From contig JABCZH010000007.1 in assembly GCA_013289795.1 (NCBI GenBank), positions 1 to 64,000 of the forward strand: a stretch of 64,000 nucleotides of DNA, in the 5' to 3' direction. Positions within the stretch are counted from its first letter, which is position 1. Each line of letters opens with the position of its first letter. Made by a program: the position numbers and the translations under genes. The notes under the pieces are model-generated. The model searched no databases, was not told the origin of the DNA, and saw nothing but the letters and a program-made list of their open reading frames with translations. This document shows positions 27,748 through 36,838 of the stretch, one piece after another. This stretch comes from Acidobacteriota bacterium (GTDB lineage: Bacteria > Acidobacteriota > Terriglobia > Terriglobales > Acidobacteriaceae).

Positions 27748-28767
27748 ATGAGTAATTATTCCATCGGCGTGGATCTTGGTGGCACCAATCTTCGCATTGC
27801 GGCCGTGGATGAGCGCGGCAATCTGGTGGAAAAGACCACGCTGGGGACACGAGTTGCGCTCGGCCGCGACTACGTAGTCAACGACATGTGCGCGGCGATA
27901 CAGCAGATGGCGGAAAAACACAAAGGCTCAGGAAAGCTGCTGGGGATCGGAATCGGTGTGCCTGGGATCATCGACATGGAAACCGGCATGGTGCGGGAAT
28001 CGCCGAATCTGCCGGATTGGGCCGATTATCCGGTGCGGGGGGAGATCGAGAGGCGACTGGGGACGCGGGTGGTTCTGGAAAATGACGCCAACTCCGCCGC
28101 TTTCGGAGAAAAGTGGTTAGGCGTCGCCAAGGATGTGGATGACATGGCAATGCTGACGCTGGGGACCGGCGTCGGCGGGGGGTTGGTACTGGACGGGCGT
28201 ATTTGGCACGGGATGGCCGGCATGGCGGCGGAGTTCGGCCATACGACAGTGGAGCCGGAAGGCGCGCTGTGCGGTTGCGGCAACCGCGGTTGTCTCGAAG
28301 CCTACGCCTCGGCGACTGCGGTGGTGCGCATGGCTCGCGAAGCAATTGCCAGCGGCTCGGCTCCAGGGCTTGCCGAGGCGGCCAATGCAGACGTGGAATT
28401 CAGCGCCAAAGCCGTATTCAACCTCGCTATTCAGGGCGATGAAGGGGCGCGAAGAGTCTTCCACCAGGTCGGCCGGGCACTGGGGATCGTTCTCTCCGAC
28501 ATGGTGAACGCTCTGAATCTGCCTATGTATGTGGTCGGCGGCGGCGTTTCGAGCGCATGGGATGCGTTCGCTCCGGCGATATTTGAGGAACTGCGGCATC
28601 GCTCCATGGTTTATGCGGCCACCGCGCCAGAACCTTCTCATGGCCAGGGGGCATCGGGAAAAGTGAAGTCGATGGGTGCCAAGAAGACCATTGTGACGCG
28701 AGCGTTGCTGGGTAGCGATGCGGGCTTGTACGGCGCGGCACGTTTGCCGCAGGTGAACGGCAGCTAG
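27748..28767 (+). CDS. ROK-family sugar kinase, probable glucokinase
   Basis: A 339-aa ROK protein. The phosphate-binding start IGVDLGGTNLRIAAVD, the catalytic END motif (ENDANSAAFGE), the second phosphate loop GTGVGGGLV, and the zinc motif GHTTVEPEGALCGCGNRGCLE are all visible. Members phosphorylate glucose or other sugars with ATP; the lack of an N-terminal DNA-binding domain argues against a repressor. ATG 27748 is used. It ends three bases before the convergent hisC. Confidence 0.92.
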   Translation: MSNYSIGVDLGGTNLRIAAVDERGNLVEKTTLGTRVALGRDYVVNDMCAAIQQMAEKHKGSGKLLGIGIGVPGIIDMETGMVRESPNLPDWADYPVRGEIERRLGTRVVLENDANSAAFGEKWLGVAKDVDDMAMLTLGTGVGGGLVLDGRIWHGMAGMAAEFGHTTVEPEGALCGCGNRGCLEAYASATAVVRMAREAIASGSAPGLAEAANADVEFSAKAVFNLAIQGDEGARRVFHQVGRALGIVLSDMVNALNLPMYVVGGGVSSAWDAFAPAIFEELRHRSMVYAATAPEPSHGQGASGKVKSMGAKKTIVTRALLGSDAGLYGAARLPQVNGS

Positions 28768-28769
28768 AC

Positions 28770-29897
28770 CTACTTCACCATACTGCGTTCCATCACTCTC
28801 TTGAACGCCTTTAGGAATATTGCGTTCTGTTCCGGAGTTCCAATGGTGACGCGAATCGCGGTCGCCGCTCCCCAGGGACCGAGCGGTCGAATGATGACGC
28901 CTTCGGCTTGCAGGCGTTCGGCAACGGAAGCAGCATCTTCGCCGAGCTCACAGTAGAGGAAGTTTGCCCAGGTAGGTACCGGTTCATATCCCAGTTCCCG
29001 CAAGCTTTCGCCGAGACGCTCGGCCTGTTCCGCATTGTTCACCAGCGCCTTTTGAACGTGAGCTTCATCTTGCAACGCGGCCAGTGCTGCTGCTTGCGCC
29101 GGGGCGGAGACAGAAAAGGTCGTCCGCATGCGGGCGAAGTAGGACATCAACTCGGCCGGTCCAATTCCATATCCCACACGAACTCCGGCGAGTCCGTGCG
29201 TCTTTGAAAAGGTCCGCAGCACTACGACTTTGCGGCCCTGGTTTACATATTGCAGGGAGTGCGAGTAGTCCAGGCCGCGCTGGGTGGCGAAATGCCGGGC
29301 GAAGTCGTAGTAGGCCTCGTCCAGAATCAAGATGACGTGTTCGGGAAGCTTATCGAGAAAACCGTCAAGATCGGGCGCGGCCACAAGCGTCCCGGTGGGA
29401 TTGTTGGGGTTGGAGACATAAATGATGCGGGTGTTGCCGTCCACGGCCGCGGCCACGGCTTTCAGATCAAAGCTGTCGCGGCGCATCGGAACCTGGATCA
29501 GTTGGCCGCCGGCGGCCTGGGTCGCAATTGGATAGACGATGAACGAACGCTCACTGGTTACCGCGTTGAGTCCGGGTGCTAACAACGTACGCGCAATGAT
29601 GCCCAGCAGTGAGGTTGAGCCGGCGGTCAGGACGATCTGGTCCGGTTGCACTCCATGGCGATTGGCCAACGCATCGCGCAGATCGCTGGAGTCGTTGTCA
29701 GGGTAGATGTTACAGTCGTTGAGAACAGCTTGCATGGCGGCTACGGCCTTGGGCGACGGTCCCCAGGGGTTTTCATTCGAGGCCATTTTGATGCAATTCA
29801 CGTGGCTCTCCCGCTGCGCTTGGCGCGGCGATTTGCCGGGAGTGTACCCGCCCAAGCTCCGAATATGAGCGGGCACAAACTGGCTGAAGTCGGTCAT
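28770..29897 (-). CDS. hisC: Histidinol-phosphate aminotransferase
   Basis: A 375-aa fold-type I PLP enzyme. The Schiff-base lysine is in RTFSKTHGLAGVRVGYG, with YVSNPNNPTGT and LDEAYYDF upstream. It converts imidazole-acetol phosphate and glutamate to histidinol phosphate; paralogues can act on aromatic amino acids. No other his genes are near. The gene is complete. Confidence 0.93.
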   Translation of the reverse strand: MTDFSQFVPAHIRSLGGYTPGKSPRQAQRESHVNCIKMASNENPWGPSPKAVAAMQAVLNDCNIYPDNDSSDLRDALANRHGVQPDQIVLTAGSTSLLGIIARTLLAPGLNAVTSERSFIVYPIATQAAGGQLIQVPMRRDSFDLKAVAAAVDGNTRIIYVSNPNNPTGTLVAAPDLDGFLDKLPEHVILILDEAYYDFARHFATQRGLDYSHSLQYVNQGRKVVVLRTFSKTHGLAGVRVGYGIGPAELMSYFARMRTTFSVSAPAQAAALAALQDEAHVQKALVNNAEQAERLGESLRELGYEPVPTWANFLYCELGEDAASVAERLQAEGVIIRPLGPWGAATAIRVTIGTPEQNAIFLKAFKRVMERSMVK

Positions 29898-29957
29898 GCT
29901 GGCTACTTAATCTTTATCACGTTGTTGGGGAAGGTGTCATCTGCGGCTCGGTCGAAA

Positions 29958-29994
29958 AGCCTAACCACAGAGGACACAGAGGAACACAGAGAAA
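29958..29994. repeat. Dispersed CACAGAGGACACAGAGG repeat copy
   Basis: TAACCACAGAGGACACAGAGG followed by AACACAGAGAAA, the same family as 19666-19735 and the end of 20818-20890. It lies between the divergently oriented ends of hisC's 5' region and the pseudouridine synthase 3' end. Confidence 0.75.
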
Positions 29995-29997
29995 ATT

Positions 29998-30771
29998 CTA
30001 TTTGCGGCGGCTTGTAGGAATAAGCGCTTTCAGTTTGTCGACTTCATCGGCAGAGAGCTTGCGATATTCTCCGGGATGCACGTCCAACTGGAGCGGGCCA
30101 TAGCGCACCCGCTTGATTTTTTCCACGTGATGGCCAATCTCTTCGAACATGCGCCTGATCTGGCGGTTTCTGCCTTCGGTCAGTGTGACTTCGTACCAGG
30201 GGTTGGCGGCGTTGCGGATCACCTGGATTCTGGCAGGCGCCGTTCTTACTCTTTTTCCGTGGTCGGTTGGGATCGAGATCCCCTCCCGCAGGCGATCGAG
30301 ACCCTCCGGCGGAGGGGTGCCTGCCACTTTGACCATGTAGGTCTTGGGCACATGCGAAGCGGCTTTCATCATGAGATTGGCGAATTCGCCGTCATTGGTG
30401 AGAAGCAGCAGGCCTTCGCTTGCGTAATCGAGGCGCCCGACGGGGTAAACGCGGGCTTTCACCCGATGCAGCAGGTCCATCACGGTGGGGCGGTGTTCGG
30501 GATCTTTCAGGGTAGTGACGTAGCCCTTGGGTTTGTTCATCAGCAGGTACACATGCCGTTCCGCCCCATGCAGTAGCTTTCCATTGACGCGAATGTGGTC
30601 GTGCTCGGGGTCGGCTTTGCTCCCTAGTTCTGTAACCACTTGCCCGTTGACCGATACCAATCCGCCGGTGATCAACGCCTCTGCCTTGCGGCGGGAGGTG
30701 ATGCCGGCAGCGGCGATGATTTTCTGTAAGCGCTCAGTGGGCATGGGAATTCGGGCAAGGATTGCTGCCAT
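29998..30771 (-). CDS. rluB: rRNA pseudouridine synthase, RsuA/RluB family
   Basis: A 257-aa enzyme with an N-terminal S4 RNA-binding domain (ERLQKIIAAAGITSRRKAEALI) and the catalytic domain with the aspartate in VYPVGRLDYASEGLLLLTNDG. The ending GRNRQIRRMFE is also typical. It isomerises a uridine in the large-subunit rRNA. It follows scpA and scpB by 18 bp, a common conserved cluster. The start is either 30771 or ATG 30744; neither has a strong ribosome site. Confidence 0.92.
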   Translation of the reverse strand: MAAILARIPMPTERLQKIIAAAGITSRRKAEALITGGLVSVNGQVVTELGSKADPEHDHIRVNGKLLHGAERHVYLLMNKPKGYVTTLKDPEHRPTVMDLLHRVKARVYPVGRLDYASEGLLLLTNDGEFANLMMKAASHVPKTYMVKVAGTPPPEGLDRLREGISIPTDHGKRVRTAPARIQVIRNAANPWYEVTLTEGRNRQIRRMFEEIGHHVEKIKRVRYGPLQLDVHPGEYRKLSADEVDKLKALIPTSRRK

Positions 30772-30788
30772 CTAGATGTCCGCGGGGT

Positions 30789-31466
30789 TCAAGCCGCGGG
30801 ATCATTCTCGCTGGGTTGAACTGCGGCCAGCGTGTGTTCTTCGGTGCCGTCGCCGGGGGCCTTCGATTCGGCTGTCTCCTGCACGGGCAACAAGTCGCCT
30901 TGAAACGACTCGGCAACCAACTTCTCAAACTCTTCCATGCTGGGCAGTTCGCCGACGTCGCTCAAGCCAAAACGCAGAAGAAACTCTTTGGTAGTTTTGT
31001 AGAGAATCGGACGGCCAATCACGGCTTTGCGTCCAGAGGTTGTGACCAGCTTACGGTCCAGAAGGGTGGCGATGACGCCACTGCAGTCCACGCCGCGAAT
31101 TTCATTGATTTCGGGCACGGTGACCGGCTGCTTGTAGGCGATGACGGCCAGCGTCTCCAGCGCGGGCATGGAGAGGCGGATGGGAGGCTTTAAACTCTTG
31201 GCGAATGCCCGCACCACGTCATGCTGCTCAGGCTTGGTTGACATGCGATATCCGCCGGCGACCTGGCGGATCTCGATGCCGTGGTCGGCCGTCGCAAAGT
31301 CCGAGGCGAGCTCTTCCAGAGCTGCACGAACTTGGGAGCGAATCTCGGCTTCATCGGCAGCGCCGTCGTTGATGACCGACTCCTTCGCCAGTTGGATGAG
31401 CTGATCGAGCGTAATGGGAGTTTCCGCGGCGTAGATGATGGCTTCGACTTTGGCTTTAAGGCTCAT
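30789..31466 (-). CDS. scpB: Segregation and condensation protein B
   Basis: A 225-aa kleisin-associated winged-helix protein that binds ScpA and helps the SMC complex condense the chromosome. Typical segments are VEAIIYAAETPITLDQL, LSMPALETLAVIAYKQPVTVPEINEIRGVD and LYKTTKEFLLRFGL. The last 35 or so residues are acidic and probably disordered. It is downstream of scpA and upstream of the pseudouridine synthase gene. Confidence 0.95.
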   Translation of the reverse strand: MSLKAKVEAIIYAAETPITLDQLIQLAKESVINDGAADEAEIRSQVRAALEELASDFATADHGIEIRQVAGGYRMSTKPEQHDVVRAFAKSLKPPIRLSMPALETLAVIAYKQPVTVPEINEIRGVDCSGVIATLLDRKLVTTSGRKAVIGRPILYKTTKEFLLRFGLSDVGELPSMEEFEKLVAESFQGDLLPVQETAESKAPGDGTEEHTLAAVQPSENDPAA

Positions 31467-31508
31467 AGATTCGCGGGCAGCTTTATACCTGCCTCTTGGT
31501 GATGCACG

Positions 31509-32366
31509 CTAGCGCCAATCATCCCGTACCGCTGCTTGGGCGGCGATGACGGACTCAAAACCAACATGTTTGCGTACCAGGATCTCGCCGAACAGGCGGT
31601 CCTGTCGCAACTGGATTGCCTGCAATCGTACCAGTTCCAGCAGCGCCAGGAACATGCAAACCAGCGTCTGGCGGGATTCGATGTTGCGCAGCAGCAGTTT
31701 CAATCGGATGGGCCGGTCTTCCAGCGCCAGCCGCCGCCGCAGGTATTCGATCATCTGGCTGACTGTGACCGTCTCCTCGTCCACCTGAATCATGGGGCGA
31801 TGGCGGGCGCGATCCAGGATTACCTGGAATGTCTTGACCAGGTCAATGACGTCGGCCGCGATCTCTGGCTCTGTCCCCTCGGCGTCCATAAATTCTTTGA
31901 TCGCCGGGTTTGACCAGACTGCGTCTTCGATCTGCTGCTTCTGCATCAGCATCTGCGCGGCAGACTTGAACTTTTCATGTTCGATGAGCCGGTTGACCAA
32001 CTCTGCCCGCGGGTCTTCTGCTTCTTCCGAACCAACCGCCGGATCACGGGGCAACAGCATCTTCGACTTGATGTGGATCAGTACCGCTGCCATGTAGATG
32101 AAATCGGCGGCGATGTTCACATCCAGCTCGCGAAGTTTCTCGACGTAAGCCAGATATTGGGCTGTGATCTTGGCGATAGGAATGTCGTAGATGTCGATGT
32201 CTTGCTTGCGGATCAGATCGAGGAGCAGGTCGAGAGGACCCTCGTAGACGTCGGTAACGGCGACGGAGAAAGGCGAGTCGCTTTCTTTCTTCTGCGGAAC
32301 GGGAGAATCTGGCAGCGCGGTCTGTGCCAGTGCATTTGCCCCCGCGGTTTGGAAAATGTTTGGCAT
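31509..32366 (-). CDS. scpA: Segregation and condensation protein A
   Basis: A 285-aa kleisin subunit of the bacterial SMC complex. The N-terminal motif YEGPLDLLLDLIRKQDIDIYDIPI and the following helices ADFIYMAAVLIHIKSKMLLPRD bind the SMC neck; the C-terminal winged helix (about 215-275) binds the SMC cap. A roughly 35-residue leader precedes the conserved part. The order trpS-scpA-scpB-rluB on one strand suggests one transcript. Confidence 0.94.
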   Translation of the reverse strand: MPNIFQTAGANALAQTALPDSPVPQKKESDSPFSVAVTDVYEGPLDLLLDLIRKQDIDIYDIPIAKITAQYLAYVEKLRELDVNIAADFIYMAAVLIHIKSKMLLPRDPAVGSEEAEDPRAELVNRLIEHEKFKSAAQMLMQKQQIEDAVWSNPAIKEFMDAEGTEPEIAADVIDLVKTFQVILDRARHRPMIQVDEETVTVSQMIEYLRRRLALEDRPIRLKLLLRNIESRQTLVCMFLALLELVRLQAIQLRQDRLFGEILVRKHVGFESVIAAQAAVRDDWR

Positions 32367-32381
32367 CGGTCCACTACTTTG

Positions 32382-33422
32382 CTAACGGCCCTCGTAATCC
32401 AGCGACATGTGTAATGCGTCCCGAACTTCCGCCATGGTGGCCGACGCTACCTTGCCAGCCTTGGCGGAGCCTGCCTCAAGAATATCCCACGCCAGCCGCG
32501 GATTGTCTTCGTATTTCTTGCGGCGCTCCTGCATGGGGACAAGAATGTTAACCAGGGCGTCCGCCGCCCAGCCCTTGCATTCGATGCATCCGATGCCCGC
32601 CGAACGGCACCCGGCGTTCACTTTGGCCATGGTGGTGGAATCGCTGAAGATCTTATGCAGGTCGCCCACCGGGCAAACGTCGGGATTGCCGGGGTCGGTA
32701 CGGCGGATGCGGGCCGGATCGGTGACCATGGTCTTCAACTTCTGCCGTACCACTGGTTCGGGATCGGTAAGCATGATGGTGTTGCCGTAGGACTTCGACA
32801 TCTTGCGGCCGTCGGTGCCTGGGAGCTTGGGGGTGCGCGTCAGCAGCGGCTGAGGCTAAGGAAAAACGGCCTTTCCGTTGAGATTGTAGAACTGATTGAA
32901 GCGGCGGGCGATCTCGCGGGTTAGTTCCACGTGCGGCACCTGATCTTCGCCGACCGGCACGAAGTCACCTTTGTAGATGAGAATGTCAGCGGCCTGGAGC
33001 ACGGGGTAGCCCAGAAAGCCGTACGTGCCCAGGTCTTTCCCGGCGATATTCTCCCGCTGTTCTTTGTAGGTCGGCACCCGCTCCAGCCAGCCTAGGGGCG
33101 TGATCATCGAGAACAGCAGATGCAACTCGGCGTGCTGGGGCACGTGCGATTGAATGAACATGGTGCAGCGTTCGGGATCGAGTCCGGCCGCCAGCCAGTC
33201 CAGTAATACTTCTATCGAATTCTCTTTCACGTGCGCGGTGTCGGCGTAATCCGTGGTGAGCGCGTGCCAATCGGCCACGAAGAAAAAGCATTCATACTGG
33301 TCCTGCATGCCGACCCAGTTTTGCAGGGCGCCGACGTAGTTACCGAGGTGCAGCTTGCCGGTGGAGCGCATACCGCTGAGGACGCGTTTGCGAGCGTGGG
33401 GTGAGGGCATCGGACTCGTCAT
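32382..33422 (-). pseudogene. trpS: Tryptophanyl-tRNA synthetase interrupted by an in-frame amber codon
   Basis: One frame encodes a full-length class I TrpRS of 346 codons plus stop, but codon 189 is TAG (32858-32856). The HIGH-type motif TGKLHLGN (21-28) lies before it and KMSKSYGN (207-214) after it. Homologues have a glutamate here (FPEPQPL), so a single G-to-T change would explain the stop. A protein ending at codon 188 would lack the KMSKS loop and should be inactive. Possible explanations are a real nonsense mutation with a second trpS elsewhere, amber suppression, or a sequence error. No frameshift is present. The gene overlaps the M50 protease gene by 4 bp and is followed by scpA. 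Confidence 0.9.
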
Positions 33423-34105
33423 GATGGCGCCATGGACAGCAAGGCCGCGCTGAACGCACCAATCACCGGACCGATCAAGCGGCCGAGAAGCCCTGGGGCT
33501 AGATACACCAGCGCCATCAGGCCGAAAATTCCCGCCATGTCGTAGACCTGCCGCACTCGCTCGGGCAGGAAATGACGTAGTACGTGACTCCCGTCAAGTG
33601 GGGGCACAGGGATCAGGTTGAAAACCCCCAGCACAACGTTGATGATCATAAGGTCGTAGAGAAGCAGATCTACCGGAACAAACAGGGAGTCGCTGGCCAT
33701 GTAACCATTGACAACTCCGTGCAGGACTGGCCAACCGCCGGGCGCAAGGAAAGCAAGACCGCCCAGAACCAGCACCGTGGCAGCGGCAACCAGGAAATTA
33801 CTGGTAGGCCCAACCACTGCAGTTAGTATGTCGTCCAGAACCGGATTCTTGAAATTGCGTGGGTCCACAGGAGTGGGTTTTGCCCAGCCCAGCAGGGGAA
33901 AATGTGTCACCATCGCGATCAGTGGCAGGAGGATCGTCCCGACAGGGTCGATATGCTTGATGGGATTCAGGCTGATTCGTCCCAGCATTCGGGCGGTGGG
34001 GTCGCCGCGGCGGTTGGCCATCCAGGCATGCGCCGATTCGTGAAAGCTGATCGCGAACAAGAACGCGATCACTTTGAAGAAAATGTCAACGTGTTGCAGG
34101 GTCAT
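33419..34105 (-). CDS. Site-2-protease-family (M50) intramembrane metalloprotease
   Basis: A 228-aa membrane protein with H22-E23-x2-H26 in FHESAHAW, the GPTSNF segment and D171 in PVPPLDGSH, which together form the zinc site. This short form (no PDZ domain) is the YwhC/Rv-type S2P homologue often encoded beside trpS and scpA. It may cleave anti-sigma factors or other membrane proteins. Substrate unknown. It overlaps trpS by 4 bp. Confidence 0.93.
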   Translation of the reverse strand: MTLQHVDIFFKVIAFLFAISFHESAHAWMANRRGDPTARMLGRISLNPIKHIDPVGTILLPLIAMVTHFPLLGWAKPTPVDPRNFKNPVLDDILTAVVGPTSNFLVAAATVLVLGGLAFLAPGGWPVLHGVVNGYMASDSLFVPVDLLLYDLMIINVVLGVFNLIPVPPLDGSHVLRHFLPERVRQVYDMAGIFGLMALVYLAPGLLGRLIGPVIGAFSAALLSMAPS

Positions 34106-34165
34106 TCTGGGCTGGAGTTGATACTAACATGGGGAGGCGTGATAGACCCTTGAGAGCGCTCCTTC

Positions 34166-34582
34166 CTAGCCGCCAGAGAGCGTGAAATTAAACGTGAATG
34201 TCGTTTCCACTTCGACCGGCGTACCGTTCAGCACGTACGGCTTGAACTTCCACTGCTTGATTGCATCCATGGCCGCCTCGCCGAGTTGCTGGTCGCCATC
34301 GATCAGCTTGATGCTCTCGACGTCTCCTGTCGTGCTGATTAGCAGGAGCATATGCACTGGCCCCTGAATTCTTTTCTTTTTCGCATCCTTCGGGTACGTA
34401 GGGTAAACTCTGCTCACGATCGTCTTTTGCAGGACTCCCATTGACACACGAACGCGTTTCGGTGGGACTTGCTCTGTGGCCTGTGATGTGGAAGGTTCCG
34501 CCTTTTCTTGCGCTGGCGCGAACCCAGATCCCAGCACGAGTAGAACAACGAGCATTTGAACAATTCTTCGACGATTTCTCAT
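34166..34582 (-). CDS. Secreted TonB C-terminal-domain protein
   Basis: A 138-aa protein with a signal peptide (RRIVQMLVVLLVLGSGFAPAQ) and a TonB C-terminal domain (residues about 55-138: VYPTYPKDAKKKRIQGPVHMLLLIS, AAMDAIKQWKFKPYVLNGTPVEV). True TonB keeps an uncleaved N-terminal anchor; here the segment looks cleavable, so this may be a stand-alone periplasmic TonB_C protein and not a functional energy transducer. Confidence 0.85.
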   Translation of the reverse strand: MRNRRRIVQMLVVLLVLGSGFAPAQEKAEPSTSQATEQVPPKRVRVSMGVLQKTIVSRVYPTYPKDAKKKRIQGPVHMLLLISTTGDVESIKLIDGDQQLGEAAMDAIKQWKFKPYVLNGTPVEVETTFTFNFTLSGG

Positions 34583-34590
34583 TAAGATTA

Positions 34591-35403
34591 CTACCGTTTC
34601 ACAAACGCCTTCTGCACCTCTTCCGGTGCAATGGATTTCACTTTGATGGTCTTGGCCGGAATGCCACCGACGATGTGGAACGGCTCCACATTCTTCGACG
34701 CCACGCCCATCGATCCCACCATTCCATGCTCGCCCACCTTGACGCCGCTCATTACGGTGGCGTGATAGGTGATGCGGGCTCTCGGTCCAATTTCGGTTTG
34801 TTCATTGCTCACGATCATGCCGTCGTTCAGGTCGTGAGCATGAGAGTAAACGTTGGCGTAATCAGAGACTGACGAGCCTTCGTGGATGATAATTTCGCCG
34901 CGGTCGTCCAGCAGCACGTACTTGTGAATGGTGCAGTTGTCTTCCACGGTGAGGTTGTAGCCATAGGAGACTTCGACTCCGTGGAAAATCTTCACGTTCT
35001 TTCCGCAAAACTTGAAGACATGGCGGGCAAGCATGGCGCGAACCCGATGTCCCAGCCAGTGGTTCAAGCCAGCCGGTGAGCGGTCATACATCATCCAGAA
35101 CCAGATCAGGGGCTTGCGCTCGTTGTACCTGGTGACGTCAACGTCACCGTACGACTCGGGCTCGAGCGTGGCATTCCGAGAATCGAAGGAGTGAATCATT
35201 ACCTGCTCGGCGAGCGGAGCGCTCGGGTGCGGCGCGCTGTAGGGACGCGCCAGGTAAAGTTCATGCAGCGCGTTGCGCACCACGTTGGCACGATGGTCGG
35301 GATCGCGGTTGATAAACTCCTGTTCGAGCTTGTCGATCCAGGTTAAGAATGCCTTCTCGGCCGCTGGAATCGGACCGATGGCGCGATATTCGTATCGGGG
35401 CAT
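34591..35403 (-). CDS. Left-handed beta-helix (hexapeptide) acyltransferase
   Basis: A 270-aa protein. Residues about 130-255 are hexapeptide repeats (VKIFHGVEVSYGYNLTVEDNC, IIIHEGSSVSDYANVYSH, ITYHATVMSGVKVGEHGMVG) of the maltose/galactoside O-acetyltransferase type, with a plausible catalytic histidine in SHAHD. The N-terminal 120 residues are helical and specific to this subgroup. It probably acetylates a sugar or lipid-linked sugar; acceptor unknown. Confidence 0.82.
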   Translation of the reverse strand: MPRYEYRAIGPIPAAEKAFLTWIDKLEQEFINRDPDHRANVVRNALHELYLARPYSAPHPSAPLAEQVMIHSFDSRNATLEPESYGDVDVTRYNERKPLIWFWMMYDRSPAGLNHWLGHRVRAMLARHVFKFCGKNVKIFHGVEVSYGYNLTVEDNCTIHKYVLLDDRGEIIIHEGSSVSDYANVYSHAHDLNDGMIVSNEQTEIGPRARITYHATVMSGVKVGEHGMVGSMGVASKNVEPFHIVGGIPAKTIKVKSIAPEEVQKAFVKR

Positions 35404-35480
35404 AAGTGCCTCTTGAGAAGAATGACGAAGTTAAAACATAGCACAGGCAGCGGCTGCGACGGGCAACTGCAGCGATGCTT

Positions 35481-35486
35481 TATAAT
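35481..35486 (+). promoter_or_regulatory. Candidate -10 box of a leaderless or short-leader transcript
   Basis: A perfect TATAAT ends 14 bases before the GTG start of the permease gene. Transcription would begin about 7 bases before the GTG, which leaves no room for a Shine-Dalgarno site, and none is seen. The -35 region is weak. Confidence 0.5.
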
Positions 35487-35500
35487 TCGCGCCTTATCCC

Positions 35501-36838
35501 GTGATTACTCTCGCCCGCAAGCTGCGCGCCGTGGACTACTTCGCCCTGGGGTGGGGAAGCATGGTGGGGGTGGGATGGCTGGTCGTGATGGACGACTGGC
35601 TGCTGCGCGGCGGCACACTGGGCGCAATTCTCGGCTTCGCAGTTGGCGGGGCTTTGCTCTTACCCATCGGCTTCGTGTATGGGCGGTTGGTGGCAGCAAT
35701 TCCGGATGCCGCGGCTGAGATCGCATATACCGCCAAAGTGTTTCCTCAGCCGGTCAGCTTCGCTACGGGCTGGATGATGTTTCTGGCTTACTTCATTGTG
35801 TGCCCGTGGGAGGCGGTCGCGATCGGCAGGATCGCGGGCTACATCTTTCCCGCGCTCGATTCCGTGGAAATCTATCGCATCGCTGGGCGACCGGTGTACC
35901 TTCCTCATCTAGTCATCGGCTTGGGGCTGACGGCATTGCTCACAGGGATGAACTATCGCGGCATCCGGCTGAGTGCTACTTTCCAGAACTGGGCGACTTT
36001 CGGAACATTGGCGCTGTTTCTGCTGATCGTCGCCGTCGGCGTCAGTAAGGGTTCGCCGCGCAACTTTCCACCTCTCTTCACCCATAGTGGGTTTGTCTCG
36101 GTGCTGCTGGTGATGCAGATTGTGCCTTACTTTATGACAGGTTTCGAATCCGTCGTGAAAGGGGCCGAGGAAGCGAGGCCGGAATTCAAAGCACGTCAGT
36201 TTTTCACTGCGATCTGGATGGCGATCGCGGTCGGAATCTTGTTCTATACCATCATCATCGCCGCGGTCGGATACGTTGCACCGTGGCACCAACTCACGAA
36301 TGACAAATTCATGACGGCGGTGGCATTTGAGCGAGCAGTGGGATCGCGCTGGATTGTGAGTTTGATTCTGGCGGCGGCGCTGCTCTCGTTGCTCAAGGTG
36401 TTCAACGGCAATCTGGTGGCCGCAAGCCGCGTGCTGTTTGCCATGGGTCGCCGTCGATTGGTGGATCCGCGAGTCGGTGAGGTGCATCCCCGGAATCGGA
36501 CGCCGTCGGTGGCGGTGGTGTGGGTTGGAATGGCGACTGCGGCGTGCATGTTTCTGGGGGATGCGATTCTGGTTCCGATCACAGAGGTTGGTTCAGTGGC
36601 TTCCGCGTTAGGCTGGCTGGGGACGTGCGCTGCCTACTTCTGGATGCGGCCGAAGCCGGTGGAGCGGGCAATCGCCATGGCAGGTGTGGCGGTCAGCCTG
36701 CTCATGATACTTATGAAGGTTGTGCCCGCCATTCCCGGACACTTCAGTTCCTACGAATGGCTGGCATTGGGAATTTGGAGCTTGATGGGATTGACGCTGG
36801 CATGGAGAGCACGAACTTCAAGCGGAGGTCGTACATGA
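35501..36838 (+). CDS. APC-superfamily amino acid permease
   Basis: A 445-aa protein with about 12 membrane helices. The first helix has the unwound GWGSMVGVGW-type substrate motif, and the family core is seen at MNYRGIRLSATFQNW and ESVVKGAEEARP. The start is GTG 35501; no ribosome site precedes it but a TATAAT does, so translation may be leaderless. It overlaps the downstream deacylase gene by 4 bp, which suggests it imports the substrate or exports the product of that enzyme. Confidence 0.88.
   Translation: MITLARKLRAVDYFALGWGSMVGVGWLVVMDDWLLRGGTLGAILGFAVGGALLLPIGFVYGRLVAAIPDAAAEIAYTAKVFPQPVSFATGWMMFLAYFIVCPWEAVAIGRIAGYIFPALDSVEIYRIAGRPVYLPHLVIGLGLTALLTGMNYRGIRLSATFQNWATFGTLALFLLIVAVGVSKGSPRNFPPLFTHSGFVSVLLVMQIVPYFMTGFESVVKGAEEARPEFKARQFFTAIWMAIAVGILFYTIIIAAVGYVAPWHQLTNDKFMTAVAFERAVGSRWIVSLILAAALLSLLKVFNGNLVAASRVLFAMGRRRLVDPRVGEVHPRNRTPSVAVVWVGMATAACMFLGDAILVPITEVGSVASALGWLGTCAAYFWMRPKPVERAIAMAGVAVSLLMILMKVVPAIPGHFSSYEWLALGIWSLMGLTLAWRARTSSGGRT

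Noticed and set aside
36520-36834. N-terminal extension of the deacylase
   Set aside because: It would overlap the permease gene by over 300 bp, while ATG 36835 has a strong ribosome site and a signal peptide.
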